64,000 nucleotides of DNA from positions 39,268-103,267 of the forward strand of contig CAMTUW010000017.1 in NCBI GenBank assembly GCA_947085035.1, read 5' to 3'. The position numbers and the translations under genes are program-made. The notes under the pieces were generated by a model. The model saw only the letters and a program-made list of their open reading frames with translations, did not search any database and was not told where the DNA came from. Of the stretch, positions 24,725 to 33,734 are shown in pieces. The stretch is from CAMTUW01 sp947085035 (GTDB lineage Bacteria > Actinomycetota > Coriobacteriia > Anaerosomatales > PHET01). Within the stretch, counting starts at the first letter, position 1. Each line of letters begins with the position of its first letter.

Positions 24725-25765
24725 GTGTCGCTTGTGGATATGTTCTTCAACTCGTGGGGCGGCGACATGGCCGTCGACCTCGGCACCGCCAACACGCTCG
24801 TGTCGGTGCGTGGCAGGGGAATCGTACTGATCGAGCCCTCGGTGGTCGCCGTCGAGCGTGACACGAAGCGCGTTTTGGCCGTGGGTGTTGAGGCCAAGCG
24901 TATGATCGGACGCACACCGGCGAGCATCGTGGCCATCAGGCCGCTCAAAGACGGGGTCATCGCGGACTTCGAGGTCACCGAGGCGATGCTTCGCTACTTC
25001 ATCAACAAGACGCGCGTGAAGCGCTTTCCGTGGCAGCCGAAACCGCGGGTCGTCGTGTGTGTTCCCTCGGGTGTGACCGAGGTGGAGAAGCGGGCGGTGT
25101 TCGAAGCCACCATGCAGGCGGGCGCCCGCCAGGCCTTCCTCATCGAGGAACCGATGGCGTCCGCCATCGGTGCGGGTCTTCCCATTCAGGAGCCGACAGG
25201 TTCCATGGTCGTTGATATCGGGGGAGGGACCACGGAAGTCGCGGTTATCTCACTCGGTGGCATCGTCGTCTCTCAGTCGATCAGAATCGCGGGTGACGAG
25301 TTCGACGAGGCGATCGTCATGTACGTCAAGCGTGCCTATAACGTGCTGATCGGCGAGCGCACCTCCGAAGAGATCAAGTTCGAGATCGGTAGCGCGTGGC
25401 CTCTTCTCGAAGAGATCGACGTAGAGGTGAGGGGGCGCGACCTGCTCACCGGTCTGCCGCGGACGATCACCATGGAGTCCGAAGAGATTCGCGAGGCGAT
25501 CGAGGAGCCGATTCTCGCCATCATCGCAGCGGTGAAGGGCACGCTGGAGCAGACACCTCCCGAACTCGCGAGCGATCTCATGGAGTACGGCATCGTACTC
25601 ACAGGCGGCGGCGCGCTCCTGAAGGGACTCGATGAGCGGCTACGTCACGAGACGGGGATGCCCGTTCACGTCTCGGAGAGTGCTCTGACCAACGTGGTCG
25701 ACGGGTCGGCCCAGGCTCTCGAAGAGATCGATGCTCTCAAGAAAGTGCTCCAAGGTGGGCGCTAG
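24725..25765 (+). CDS. mreB: Rod shape-determining protein MreB
   Basis: This 346-residue actin homologue forms membrane-bound filaments that guide sidewall peptidoglycan synthesis. Phosphate-binding motifs are visible: AVDLGTANTLV near residue 15, VPSGVTEVEKRA, VVDIGGGTTEVAVISLGG and the adenosine motif GIVLTGGGALLKGLDE. The GTG at 24725 is chosen because the protein then begins with a short amphipathic MSLVDMFF segment typical of MreB. It heads the mreB-mreC-mreD-mrdA-rodA series. The 179-bp gap upstream has no gene; it probably holds the promoter, but no convincing pair of boxes was found. Confidence 0.97.
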   Translation: MSLVDMFFNSWGGDMAVDLGTANTLVSVRGRGIVLIEPSVVAVERDTKRVLAVGVEAKRMIGRTPASIVAIRPLKDGVIADFEVTEAMLRYFINKTRVKRFPWQPKPRVVVCVPSGVTEVEKRAVFEATMQAGARQAFLIEEPMASAIGAGLPIQEPTGSMVVDIGGGTTEVAVISLGGIVVSQSIRIAGDEFDEAIVMYVKRAYNVLIGERTSEEIKFEIGSAWPLLEEIDVEVRGRDLLTGLPRTITMESEEIREAIEEPILAIIAAVKGTLEQTPPELASDLMEYGIVLTGGGALLKGLDERLRHETGMPVHVSESALTNVVDGSAQALEEIDALKKVLQGGR

Positions 25766-25780
25766 TCGCCCCGTCACCTG

Positions 25781-26638
25781 ATGAAAGTACACCGCGACAC
25801 GCGCAGCCACGCACGCCCCGGTCTGCTGATGGTTCTTGTGGCGCTGGCCGTGGTCCTCATGACCGTCTGGTACCGCGAGGGTGATTCGGGACCACTTCAC
25901 AGGGCGCAGAGCACCGTGTCAGCCGTGGCGGCTCCGGTGTCGGCCGCAGGCGAGATCATCACGCGCCCGGTCAGGGGTTTCTTCGCATGGACCGGTGACT
26001 TGGGTGTGTCTCGTAGCAGACTCGAGCAGCTTCGTGCGCAAAACGCCCGTCTGCGCGCGCGAGTGGCCGAGCTCGAGGAAGCCCGACTCGAGAACGAGAG
26101 GTTGACTGACCTTCTGAAACTCGTTCCGACAGAGTCGCACAAGGCTACCGGGGCTCGCGTCATCGGTCGACCGACGAATGCGTGGGAAGGCGTCATCACC
26201 ATCGACAGGGGCTCTGAAGATGGCATCACGGTGGGCATGCCGGTTGTGGGCCCACTCGGTCTGCTGGGGCAGACGATCCAGGTGTCGAAGGGTTCTGCCA
26301 AGGTCCGTCTCATCACTGACCATCGTTCCGGTGTCGCGGTGATGATTCAACGTAGTCGTGCCGAGGGCATCTTGAAAGGCTCGATCGACGGTCGTCTCAC
26401 CATGGAGTTCGTGAGCGCCGAGACGACCCTGAGCGCCGGTGACGTAGTCATCACGTCAGGCATGGGAGGTGTCTTTCCCAAAGGTCTGGTGGTCGGAGAG
26501 GTCGCCCAGTCCGGTCAGGGCACGTCGGGATTCCTCCAGTCAGTGCGGGTACTTGCCGCTAGCGCCCCGTCGAGTCTCGAAGAGGTCTTGGTGCTGATCG
26601 GCGAACCCCCCTCGGTCAAGACGGGAGGTGGAGAGTGA
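25781..26638 (+). CDS. mreC: Rod shape-determining protein MreC
   Basis: This 285-residue bitopic membrane protein has a transmembrane helix at about residues 10-28. A coiled coil (about 78-115, rich in LRAQNARLRARVAELEEA) follows, then the extracytoplasmic beta-barrel domain with GRPTNAWEGVITIDRGSEDG and TSGMGGVFPKGLVVGEV. MreC links MreB filaments to the PBP2/RodA synthase outside the membrane. It is 15 bp after mreB and overlaps mreD by four bases. Confidence 0.95.
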   Translation: MKVHRDTRSHARPGLLMVLVALAVVLMTVWYREGDSGPLHRAQSTVSAVAAPVSAAGEIITRPVRGFFAWTGDLGVSRSRLEQLRAQNARLRARVAELEEARLENERLTDLLKLVPTESHKATGARVIGRPTNAWEGVITIDRGSEDGITVGMPVVGPLGLLGQTIQVSKGSAKVRLITDHRSGVAVMIQRSRAEGILKGSIDGRLTMEFVSAETTLSAGDVVITSGMGGVFPKGLVVGEVAQSGQGTSGFLQSVRVLAASAPSSLEEVLVLIGEPPSVKTGGGE

Positions 26639-27150
26639 AGAGCCACCTGATTCCACCGCTGCTCGCAGTCATCGTCGCGACGGTGCTCCAAAGCGGTTTC
26701 GCCTCCCACGTCGCGGTGGGTGGGGTCATGCCCAATTTCTTGTTGCTTGTGGTGGTGACCATCGCGCTGGCCACCGGGTCGAACGAAGGTGCGAGTGTGG
26801 GATTCGCCGCAGGCGTCGTGTTCGATCTTCTCGGAACGGGCCCGGTGGGCACCATGGCACTCGTGCTCACAGTCGTGGGCTATGTGGCCGGCCTACTCCA
26901 CACTGCGATGTTCGCCGAAGGGTGGCTGTTGCCGCTCACGGTTCTGTCGATCGCGGCTTTCACGTCTGAGGTCACGTACGGTGTCCTTCTCGATCTGTTG
27001 GGTGCCGAGCTTCCCTTCTGGCGCACGCTGTTGACCAAGATGTTACCGGGTGCCGTGTACAACACGGCCCTCGCTCTGCTGGTCTATCCGTGGCTGGCGC
27101 GGTTCTTGCGTCAGGATCGACCCATGAAGACCTTTCGCCGGCTGGCGTAG
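26635..27150 (+). CDS. mreD: Rod shape-determining protein MreD
   Basis: This 171-residue, almost wholly hydrophobic protein has five to six membrane helices and belongs to the MreD family of the elongasome. It starts at a GTG that overlaps the mreC stop (GTGA). Sequence motifs are weak in this family. Assignment rests on topology, a GFAAGVVFDLLGTGPVGT segment typical of MreD, and position between mreC and mrdA. Confidence 0.9.
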   Translation: MKSHLIPPLLAVIVATVLQSGFASHVAVGGVMPNFLLLVVVTIALATGSNEGASVGFAAGVVFDLLGTGPVGTMALVLTVVGYVAGLLHTAMFAEGWLLPLTVLSIAAFTSEVTYGVLLDLLGAELPFWRTLLTKMLPGAVYNTALALLVYPWLARFLRQDRPMKTFRRLA

Positions 27151-27159
27151 GAGCGCGCC

Positions 27160-29016
27160 ATGTCGACGTTTCAAGAAAACCTCAAACCACGCTTCGCCAT
27201 TCTTGGCGGAGTCATCATCGCGGTGCTGCTCGTGTTGCTGTTCCGTCTGTGGGCGATTCAGGTGCTCGACGGTCGTGAGTTCGCAGTGCTCGCCGACAAG
27301 AACCGCGTACGTGAGATCACGACAGTCGCGCCTCGTGGCAGGATCCTTGACCGCAACGGTGTTGAGCTCGTGGGAAATCGGGTGACTCTGGCCGTACTGG
27401 CACCGTCCAGAGCCGCGGAAGACACCGAGATGCTCACCAAGCTCTCGGCCCTCCTGCAGGTTTCCGTGCCGGAGATCAAAGAACGGCTGCGAAGCCGCAA
27501 AGAGGCGGCGTTGGCTCCGCGCGTCATCGCCTTGGACGTTCCGATGAGCGCGGTCGCCTACCTTTCCGAGCACTCCGTCGATTTTCCCGGGGTCGAAGTC
27601 CAAGCGCATACGGTCAGGCAGTACCCGAAGGGATCTCTTGCGGCTCATGTGCTTGGTTACACCGGTGAGATCTCCGAAAACCAGATCGCCTCCGAGGATT
27701 TCGTCGGCTATGACCCTACCGACACCGTTGGCAAGGCAGGAGCGGAGCGCGCGTTCGAAGGTGTCTTGCAGGGCGATCGCGGTCGCAGGGTCATGGAAGT
27801 GGATGCTTCTGGGCAACCCAAACGGATCATCGAGGAGGTCAATCCGGAACCCGGTCGAGACATCAGGTTGACGGTCGACAGCAAGGTCCAGGCGATTGCC
27901 GAGGAGGCTCTTCAGCGCGCGATGCAAGATGCTCGGGCGGACGGTTTTCGCAACGCGAAAGCGGGCGCCGCTGTGGCAATGGACGTCAAGACCGGCGAGA
28001 TACTCGCCATGGCGAGCCTGCCCACCTACGACCCATCCGTCTTTTTGGGTGGCGTCTCGAAGGAGCAGTGGCGTTCACTCACGGGCACCGCTTCGGCGTA
28101 CCCGCTCACCAACCGAGTGATCATGGCGCAGTACCCGCCCGCGTCCACGCTCAAGGCTTTCGTTGGCTTGGCGGGCCTGCAGTACGACATCACGCGACAG
28201 TGGCAGGTGTATCGCTGTGAAGGAACGTGGACGGGGATGGGCGCTCAATGGAAGAAGCGCTGCTGGTTGCGAACCGGTCACGGCCCACAATCATTCATGG
28301 ACGGCATCGAGAACTCGTGCGATGTGGTGTTCTACGAGATCGGACACTCGTTTTACAAAGAGGGCGGCGAGCGGCTGCAGAAGTTCATGCGCGAGTTCGG
28401 CTACGGGGCGCTTTCCGGCATCGATCTGCCAGGTGAGGCCGATGGCCGGGTTCCCGACGCCGAATGGAAGAAGGCGTACAACGAGGACTACCCGGAGTAC
28501 CAGCGATGGAATCCGGGCGACACGGTCAACATCTCCATCGGTCAAGGCGATGTTCTCTCAACACCGCTGCAGGTGGCGACCACCTTTGCGGGAATCGCCA
28601 ATGAGGGCAAGGTAGTCAGACCCCACGTGCTGAAAGACGTGCTCGGCAGTGACGGCGAGCCAGTCTTGTCCATCGCACCGGAGGTCACCTTCGAACCCCG
28701 CGTGTCCAAAGCCAACCTTGCAGTGATGCATCGAGCCCTTGTGGATGTGACCAGGAGCGGCACTGGTAAGAGCGCATTTCGCGGTTTCGGGCCCACGGTC
28801 GCCGGCAAGACGGGTACCGCAGAGGTCGCAGGGAAAGACAACCTCGCATGGTTCGTTGGTTATGCACCGGCCGAGAAGCCTCGTTACGTTGTCACCGTTG
28901 TGATCGAGGAGGGCGGGGGCGGCGGCGCGATCGCCGCACCTGCAGCACGTCAGATACTGGCGGCACTTCTTGGCCAGAAGAGCGTCCACGTCAACGCCGA
29001 GGATCCTTCGAGGTGA
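27160..29016 (+). CDS. mrdA: Penicillin-binding protein 2 (class B transpeptidase)
   Basis: This 618-residue protein has one N-terminal membrane helix (about residues 15-35), a pedestal/dimerisation domain and a transpeptidase domain. Active-site motifs are SxxK in PPASTLKAF, the second motif in the ENSCDVVFYE region, and KTGTAE near the C-terminus. It cross-links sidewall peptidoglycan with its glycosyltransferase partner RodA. The ATG at 27160 is 10 bp after mreD. The second motif is SCD instead of the common SxN, as seen in several PBP2 proteins. Confidence 0.96.
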   Translation: MSTFQENLKPRFAILGGVIIAVLLVLLFRLWAIQVLDGREFAVLADKNRVREITTVAPRGRILDRNGVELVGNRVTLAVLAPSRAAEDTEMLTKLSALLQVSVPEIKERLRSRKEAALAPRVIALDVPMSAVAYLSEHSVDFPGVEVQAHTVRQYPKGSLAAHVLGYTGEISENQIASEDFVGYDPTDTVGKAGAERAFEGVLQGDRGRRVMEVDASGQPKRIIEEVNPEPGRDIRLTVDSKVQAIAEEALQRAMQDARADGFRNAKAGAAVAMDVKTGEILAMASLPTYDPSVFLGGVSKEQWRSLTGTASAYPLTNRVIMAQYPPASTLKAFVGLAGLQYDITRQWQVYRCEGTWTGMGAQWKKRCWLRTGHGPQSFMDGIENSCDVVFYEIGHSFYKEGGERLQKFMREFGYGALSGIDLPGEADGRVPDAEWKKAYNEDYPEYQRWNPGDTVNISIGQGDVLSTPLQVATTFAGIANEGKVVRPHVLKDVLGSDGEPVLSIAPEVTFEPRVSKANLAVMHRALVDVTRSGTGKSAFRGFGPTVAGKTGTAEVAGKDNLAWFVGYAPAEKPRYVVTVVIEEGGGGGAIAAPAARQILAALLGQKSVHVNAEDPSR

Positions 29017-29020
29017 CCGC

Positions 29021-30214
29021 GTGAACGAGCGCTCCATACTGAGCAGGATCAACCTTCCGCTGTTCGCCGCAGTGGTGTTGCTGGTCGTGTTCGGAAGCGT
29101 CATGGTCCGCTCGGCGGTTTCCGGGATGGATCTCGGGGAGGCGATGTTCGAGCGGCACCTTCTCGGATTGGCGATTGGGGTCGGAGCGCTTGGATTCGCG
29201 TGGGTGCTCGACTACCGGCATCTTCGCGGCTGGGTCGGTCCGCTGCTCTTCCTTGTGCTGCTGCTCATCATCTCTCCACGGATACCGGGCCTAGGGGCCA
29301 CCGCGAAGGGTGCGACGCTTTGGCTCGAGGTGGCTGGGATCAGACTGTTTCAGCCATCGGAACCCGCGAAGATCGTCTTCATCGCGATGCTCGCGGCGGC
29401 CATCTCTCACTACAAGGGACGCATCGACTCGCGGCGCGAGGTGGGTCGAGTCGTTTCGCTCGCCCTCGCGCCGGTGTTGCTCGTCATCGCGGTGGGTGAC
29501 CTTGGCACAGGCATGGTGTTTCTTGTGGTTGCAGCAGGCATGTTGTTGATCGGGGGGTTGACCGGGCGCTGGTTCGTGGTTCTGGGTCTTGCCGCTCTGC
29601 TCAGCGCAGGAGCCCTGTTCGGGGTCAACGAGATCGCGAATCGGGTCCTTGAGCGAGGACCGTACGACCCGGCATACATCTCGGCGACCGATAAGGCGTC
29701 CACACGGGACACAAGCGTGTTGATCAAGCGCTATCAGATGAATAGGCTCCTGGTGTTCGTGGACCCGACGCTCGATCCGACCGGTGCGGGATACAACCTC
29801 GCGCAGAGCCGAATCGCGATAGGGTCCGGGCAGATAGCCGGGAAAGGACTTGGATCCGGTACGCAGGGCAACCTGAACTTCTTGCCGGAGCGCCACACCG
29901 ACTTCATCTTCAGCGTCTTGGGGGAGGAGCTCGGCTTCGTGGGGGGAGTCGTGCTTCTCGGCCTGTACTTCGGACTCCTGATCACATCTCTTGAGATATC
30001 GGCGTCCTCGCGAGACCTGTTCGGCGCGTTGATCGCGACCGGCGTGCTCAGCATGTGGACCTTCCAGATACTCGAGAACGTCGGCATGACCATCGGCCTG
30101 ATGCCGATCACCGGCATCCCTTTGCCTTTCATGAGTTATGGTGCATCGTTCATGGTCACCAACTTCGCGGCCACGGGTATGCTCCTTTCCGTGTGGGCGC
30201 GTCGCTACCTCTAG
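29021..30214 (+). CDS. rodA: SEDS peptidoglycan glycosyltransferase RodA
   Basis: This protein of about 397 residues has roughly ten membrane helices. It polymerises lipid II into glycan strands for cell elongation. SEDS signatures include the FQPSEPAKIVFI segment and the C-terminal ENVGMTIGLMPITGIPLPFMSYGAS, together with LPERHTDFIFSVLGEELGF. The GTG at 29021 begins 5 bp after the mrdA stop, giving the classic mrdA-rodA pair. Confidence 0.96.
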   Translation: MNERSILSRINLPLFAAVVLLVVFGSVMVRSAVSGMDLGEAMFERHLLGLAIGVGALGFAWVLDYRHLRGWVGPLLFLVLLLIISPRIPGLGATAKGATLWLEVAGIRLFQPSEPAKIVFIAMLAAAISHYKGRIDSRREVGRVVSLALAPVLLVIAVGDLGTGMVFLVVAAGMLLIGGLTGRWFVVLGLAALLSAGALFGVNEIANRVLERGPYDPAYISATDKASTRDTSVLIKRYQMNRLLVFVDPTLDPTGAGYNLAQSRIAIGSGQIAGKGLGSGTQGNLNFLPERHTDFIFSVLGEELGFVGGVVLLGLYFGLLITSLEISASSRDLFGALIATGVLSMWTFQILENVGMTIGLMPITGIPLPFMSYGASFMVTNFAATGMLLSVWARRYL

Positions 30215-30222
30215 GAGATCAA

Positions 30223-31182
30223 ATGGCTTTGCCACTGGACATACGGGACCTGCTCAGCTCCAGCGCCCGACTGCGCGGCGATCGCGAGAAGTCGGTGCGC
30301 ATCGCCGTCTACATCGACGCCGCCGCGCCTCAAGAGGCGGTTGACGCGCTCAAGGCCGCGCTGCGCCCGCAGATGAGCACCGCACGCTTGCATGTCGAGG
30401 CGGTCTTGCCGGGAGACATCCTCGTGGTTGATGATGCAGCCGACGTCGTCGTAGCGCTCACGGGACCCGCGGACACGCTTCTGTCGTCGCTTTCGCGGGC
30501 GCGTGACCGCTTCGTTCCTACGGTGCTCCTGTCGCTTGGCGAGACCCGCGAGGTCGCGTCTCGTCGTCTGGCGCACCCCCTGCTCGACACGCTCGTCGCC
30601 GACGCTCCGCAGGAGCTTGTGGAGGCGCTCGGGGATTGGCTGGCCGACCGACTCTCAACCAAGCGCCTGGCGCTCGCCGCGAACTTCGTGTTCGTGAGGC
30701 GCGCTGTTGCGCTCGAAGCGGTCAAGGCGACTGCGTTTCAAAACGCCTTCATCGGCGGTGTGGTGTTCATCCCGGGCGCGGACATGCCGCTCATGACGGC
30801 GAACCAGGCAAAGATGGTGCTTCAGGTGGCAGCCGCTTATGGCGAACCTGTCGGCGCCGAACGCGTCAAAGAGCTCGCTGCAGTGGTCGGGGGTGCGTTC
30901 GCGTTGCGCGCCGTCGCGCGTCAGGCGGCGTCTCTCATTCCGGGATTCGGTTGGGGCTTGAAGGCCGCTATCGGGTATTCGGGCACGCTCGCGATGGGGT
31001 ATGCGGCTATCGACTACTTCGAGCACGGGGGAGACGTGAGCGGGCTTGGCGCCAGATTGCGTGAGGCGCGGAACAATGTCCTCTCGGTCGCTCGTCGACG
31101 CAGTGGCAGGCCCGACCCCATTCCCGCCCATGCATGGGTCGTCGAACCGGAGCCGCCGTCGGATGAGGTCTCGAGCCTGTGA
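30223..31182 (+). CDS. DUF697-domain protein
   Basis: This 319-residue protein resembles the non-GTPase part of YcjF/DUF697 proteins. Residues 1-150 are an alpha/beta region with VRIAVYIDAAAP and DVVVALTGPADTLLSSLSRARDR but without Walker motifs. Residues 150-270 carry the DUF697 core with two or three hydrophobic hairpins (QNAFIGGVVFIPGADMPLM and ASLIPGFGWGLKAAIGYSG). A Pro-rich tail ends the protein. DUF697 proteins often accompany dynamin-like or Era-like GTPases. Here it is coupled to cell-elongation genes upstream and the TIGR03960 gene downstream (four-base overlap). The function is unknown. Confidence 0.75.
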   Translation: MALPLDIRDLLSSSARLRGDREKSVRIAVYIDAAAPQEAVDALKAALRPQMSTARLHVEAVLPGDILVVDDAADVVVALTGPADTLLSSLSRARDRFVPTVLLSLGETREVASRRLAHPLLDTLVADAPQELVEALGDWLADRLSTKRLALAANFVFVRRAVALEAVKATAFQNAFIGGVVFIPGADMPLMTANQAKMVLQVAAAYGEPVGAERVKELAAVVGGAFALRAVARQAASLIPGFGWGLKAAIGYSGTLAMGYAAIDYFEHGGDVSGLGARLREARNNVLSVARRRSGRPDPIPAHAWVVEPEPPSDEVSSL

Positions 31183-33032
31183 CGCGAACCGACCTGTGGC
31201 CGAGAATCGAGCCGCTCTTGGCTCGCATCGAACGTCCCGCGCGCTACATCGACCGCGAATGGGGCGCTCGGCACGATGAGGATGCACAGTACCGGGTGGC
31301 GCTCGCATATCCTGACACCTACGAGATCGGTCAGGCGAATCAGGCCATCGGCATCCTGTATGACGTGTTGAATTCGCTCGACGGAGTTGCGGCAGAGCGT
31401 GTCTACCTGCCATGGGCCGACCTCATCGCGCTGATGCGCGAAGAGGGCGTCGAGTTGTTCTCGCTTGAGTCGTGTGCCCCGGTCGCCTCGTTTGACATTA
31501 TCGGCATCACGGTTCCCTATGAGCTCACGTGGACGAACATCCTTGAGATGCTGGATCTTGCGGGCCTCGCGGTTCGGGCTTCGGATCGCGCAGAGGGCGA
31601 TCCACTGGTGGTCGGAGGCGGCCCGTGCGCCTTCAACCCCGAGCCGTTCGCACCGTTCTTCGATGCCATCCTGATCGGAGAAGGCGAGGTCGCGATCGCT
31701 CAGATCGTCGCAGCTCACCGCGCTGCGAAGGACGCCGGACTCTCGCGGGCAGAGACACTCCAGCAGCTCGCGCTCATCCCCGGCGTCTACGTACCGTCGC
31801 TCTACGTCTGCGAGGGGGGCGCCTCGTCGGTGTCGGCACTTCCGGGCGCGCCGTCGGTTGTCGTTAAGCGAGTCGTTGAAGAGCTTGGCGCCCACCCCGC
31901 ACCAACCTGTGGTGTCGTGCCGTTCATGGATGTGGTCCACGATCGGTTCACTCTCGAGGTCCTTCGAGGGTGTACCCGGGGATGTCGCTTCTGCCAGGCG
32001 GGGATGGTCTACCGGCCCGTGCGTGAGCGCAGCGCTGACGACATCGTGCGCGACGCATTGGCGGGAGTCGCCTGTAGCGGTTACGACGAGATCTCCTTGA
32101 CATCGCTGTCGACCGCGGACCACAGCGTTCTAGAAGAGGTTCTTCGTCGGCTGGGCCGACGCCTGGCCGGTTCAGGCGTGTCGATATCGCTGCCCTCGTT
32201 GCGGGTGGATGCGTTCTCGGTCGACATGGCCCGACTCATCGCGGGAGGTGGTCGCAGGACCGGACTCACCTTCGCGCCGGAGGCAGGCACCCAGAGGCTG
32301 CGAGACGTGATCAACAAGAACGTCACGGAAGAGGAGCTACTCGAAACCATCGACAACGCGTTTCGTGCAGGATGGCGGCGGGTCAAACTCTACTTCATGA
32401 TCGGACTGCCCACCGAGACCGACGAAGATGTGTTGGGAATCGGCGAACTCGTGGGGCGCGTGATGAGCGCTGCACGCGCCGCCACCCCCGCAGATGCTCG
32501 GGGTTCCGTTCGTCTGGCGGTCAGCATATCGACGTTCGTACCAAAGGCCCACACGCCGTTTCAGTGGGAGCCCCAGATCTCGCTTGACGAAGTCCGCCGC
32601 CGCCAGGGCCTCATCCGTTCATCCATACCCCGCAAGGGAGTCGACCTGCATTGGCACGATGCGGACGTCTCATCACTCGAAGGCGCACTTGCGCGGGCGG
32701 GGCGAGAAGTGGCCGACGTGATCGAGACGGCGTGGCGCTCAGGCGCGATCTTCGACGCGTGGACTGAGAGATTCCGCATGTCGCGCTGGCTGGAGGCCTT
32801 CGCTGCGCACGACCTGGATCCAGCCGAGATCGCCACTCGCACGCGCGCGATCGACGCGCCACTGCCGTGGGACCATATCTCGGCCGGAGTCTCTTCCCGA
32901 TACCTCGCACGGGAAAGAGCGCGTGCTCTGGAGGCCTCCACCACACAGGACTGCAGTTTCGAAGGATGCACCGGCTGTGATGTCTGCCCGAAACTCGGAG
33001 TCGAGGTCCGTTTGGCCGGTGTACGTCGATGA
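31179..33032 (+). CDS. TIGR03960-family radical-SAM protein (B12-binding-like N-terminus)
   Basis: This 617-residue protein has residues 1-200 resembling a cobalamin-binding-type Rossmann domain without a clear DxHxxG motif. The radical-SAM core starts at LEVLRGCTRGCRFCQAGMVYRP (CX3CX2C near residue 265) and continues with TSLSTADHSVLEEVL and FAPEAGTQRLRDVINK. Further cysteines near the C-terminus (DCSFEGCTGCDVCPKLG) could bind a second cluster. The family is always paired with the TIGR03936 gene, as here, next to rng/rplU. The reaction is not established. The GTG start overlaps the DUF697 stop. Confidence 0.9.
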   Translation: MTRTDLWPRIEPLLARIERPARYIDREWGARHDEDAQYRVALAYPDTYEIGQANQAIGILYDVLNSLDGVAAERVYLPWADLIALMREEGVELFSLESCAPVASFDIIGITVPYELTWTNILEMLDLAGLAVRASDRAEGDPLVVGGGPCAFNPEPFAPFFDAILIGEGEVAIAQIVAAHRAAKDAGLSRAETLQQLALIPGVYVPSLYVCEGGASSVSALPGAPSVVVKRVVEELGAHPAPTCGVVPFMDVVHDRFTLEVLRGCTRGCRFCQAGMVYRPVRERSADDIVRDALAGVACSGYDEISLTSLSTADHSVLEEVLRRLGRRLAGSGVSISLPSLRVDAFSVDMARLIAGGGRRTGLTFAPEAGTQRLRDVINKNVTEEELLETIDNAFRAGWRRVKLYFMIGLPTETDEDVLGIGELVGRVMSAARAATPADARGSVRLAVSISTFVPKAHTPFQWEPQISLDEVRRRQGLIRSSIPRKGVDLHWHDADVSSLEGALARAGREVADVIETAWRSGAIFDAWTERFRMSRWLEAFAAHDLDPAEIATRTRAIDAPLPWDHISAGVSSRYLARERARALEASTTQDCSFEGCTGCDVCPKLGVEVRLAGVRR

Positions 33033-33721
33033 GCGCCAACGACTTCAGGCTGCGCATCTGTTACGGCAAGATCGGCCGTTTGCGGCATCTTTCGCACCTC
33101 GAGGTCGTTCGCGCCCTTGAGCGCTCGGTCAGACGGGCGCGCCTTCCCTATGCGGTGACTCAAGGCTTCAACCCGCACATGAAAGCCGCGTTCGGGCCGG
33201 CGCTTCCCGTTGGCACCGCTGGCGAGCGGGAGTATCTCGATGTGTGGCTGACGCGCTACACTGACCGCAGTGCGGCACTGGAGGCGCTTCGCGGAGCCAC
33301 CCCAACGGATCTTGCGCCCCGCGAGATTCGCTACGTCGCACGTAAAGCGCCCTCGATCTCGGCGGCGTTCACGATAGGCGTCTACCGGATCGAGGTCGAT
33401 GGAGAGGCGGTCGATACGGAACAGGTGCAGGCGGATCTCTCTCGGATGCTCGGCGAGGGCGAGTTCGTGATAGAGCACAAGGGCAAGACCAAAGTTTTCG
33501 ACTTGGCGCAAAGCATCCCGAAGGAGCCATGCGTCCAGGTCAGTGATGGTGGGGTGTACATCGAGCTCACCGTCCGCACGGCCCCTAGCGGGTCTCTTCG
33601 CCCAGAAGTGTTCGCGCGAGCTGCTCTAGCTAAGTCAGCGACGTCGTTTTCCGCCATGCGCACGACAAGGCTCGACATCTTCATCGAAGACGATGAAGGT
33701 GGCTGGTCGCGTCCCGTGTGA
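33029..33721 (+). CDS. TIGR03936 family, radical-SAM-associated protein (DUF2344)
   Basis: This 230-residue protein has the family's opening FRLRICYGKIGRLRHLSHLEV-like segment, then RAQLPYAVTQGFNPHMKAAFGPALPVG-like sequence and a beta-rich C-terminus. In many genomes it is fused to, or coupled with, the TIGR03960 radical-SAM protein. Here the ATG overlaps that gene's TGA by four bases. The role is unknown; the tight coupling suggests a shared substrate, possibly RNA given the rng and ribosomal neighbours. Confidence 0.88.
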   Translation: MSANDFRLRICYGKIGRLRHLSHLEVVRALERSVRRARLPYAVTQGFNPHMKAAFGPALPVGTAGEREYLDVWLTRYTDRSAALEALRGATPTDLAPREIRYVARKAPSISAAFTIGVYRIEVDGEAVDTEQVQADLSRMLGEGEFVIEHKGKTKVFDLAQSIPKEPCVQVSDGGVYIELTVRTAPSGSLRPEVFARAALAKSATSFSAMRTTRLDIFIEDDEGGWSRPV

Positions 33722-33734
33722 CGGGAGAGGACAG

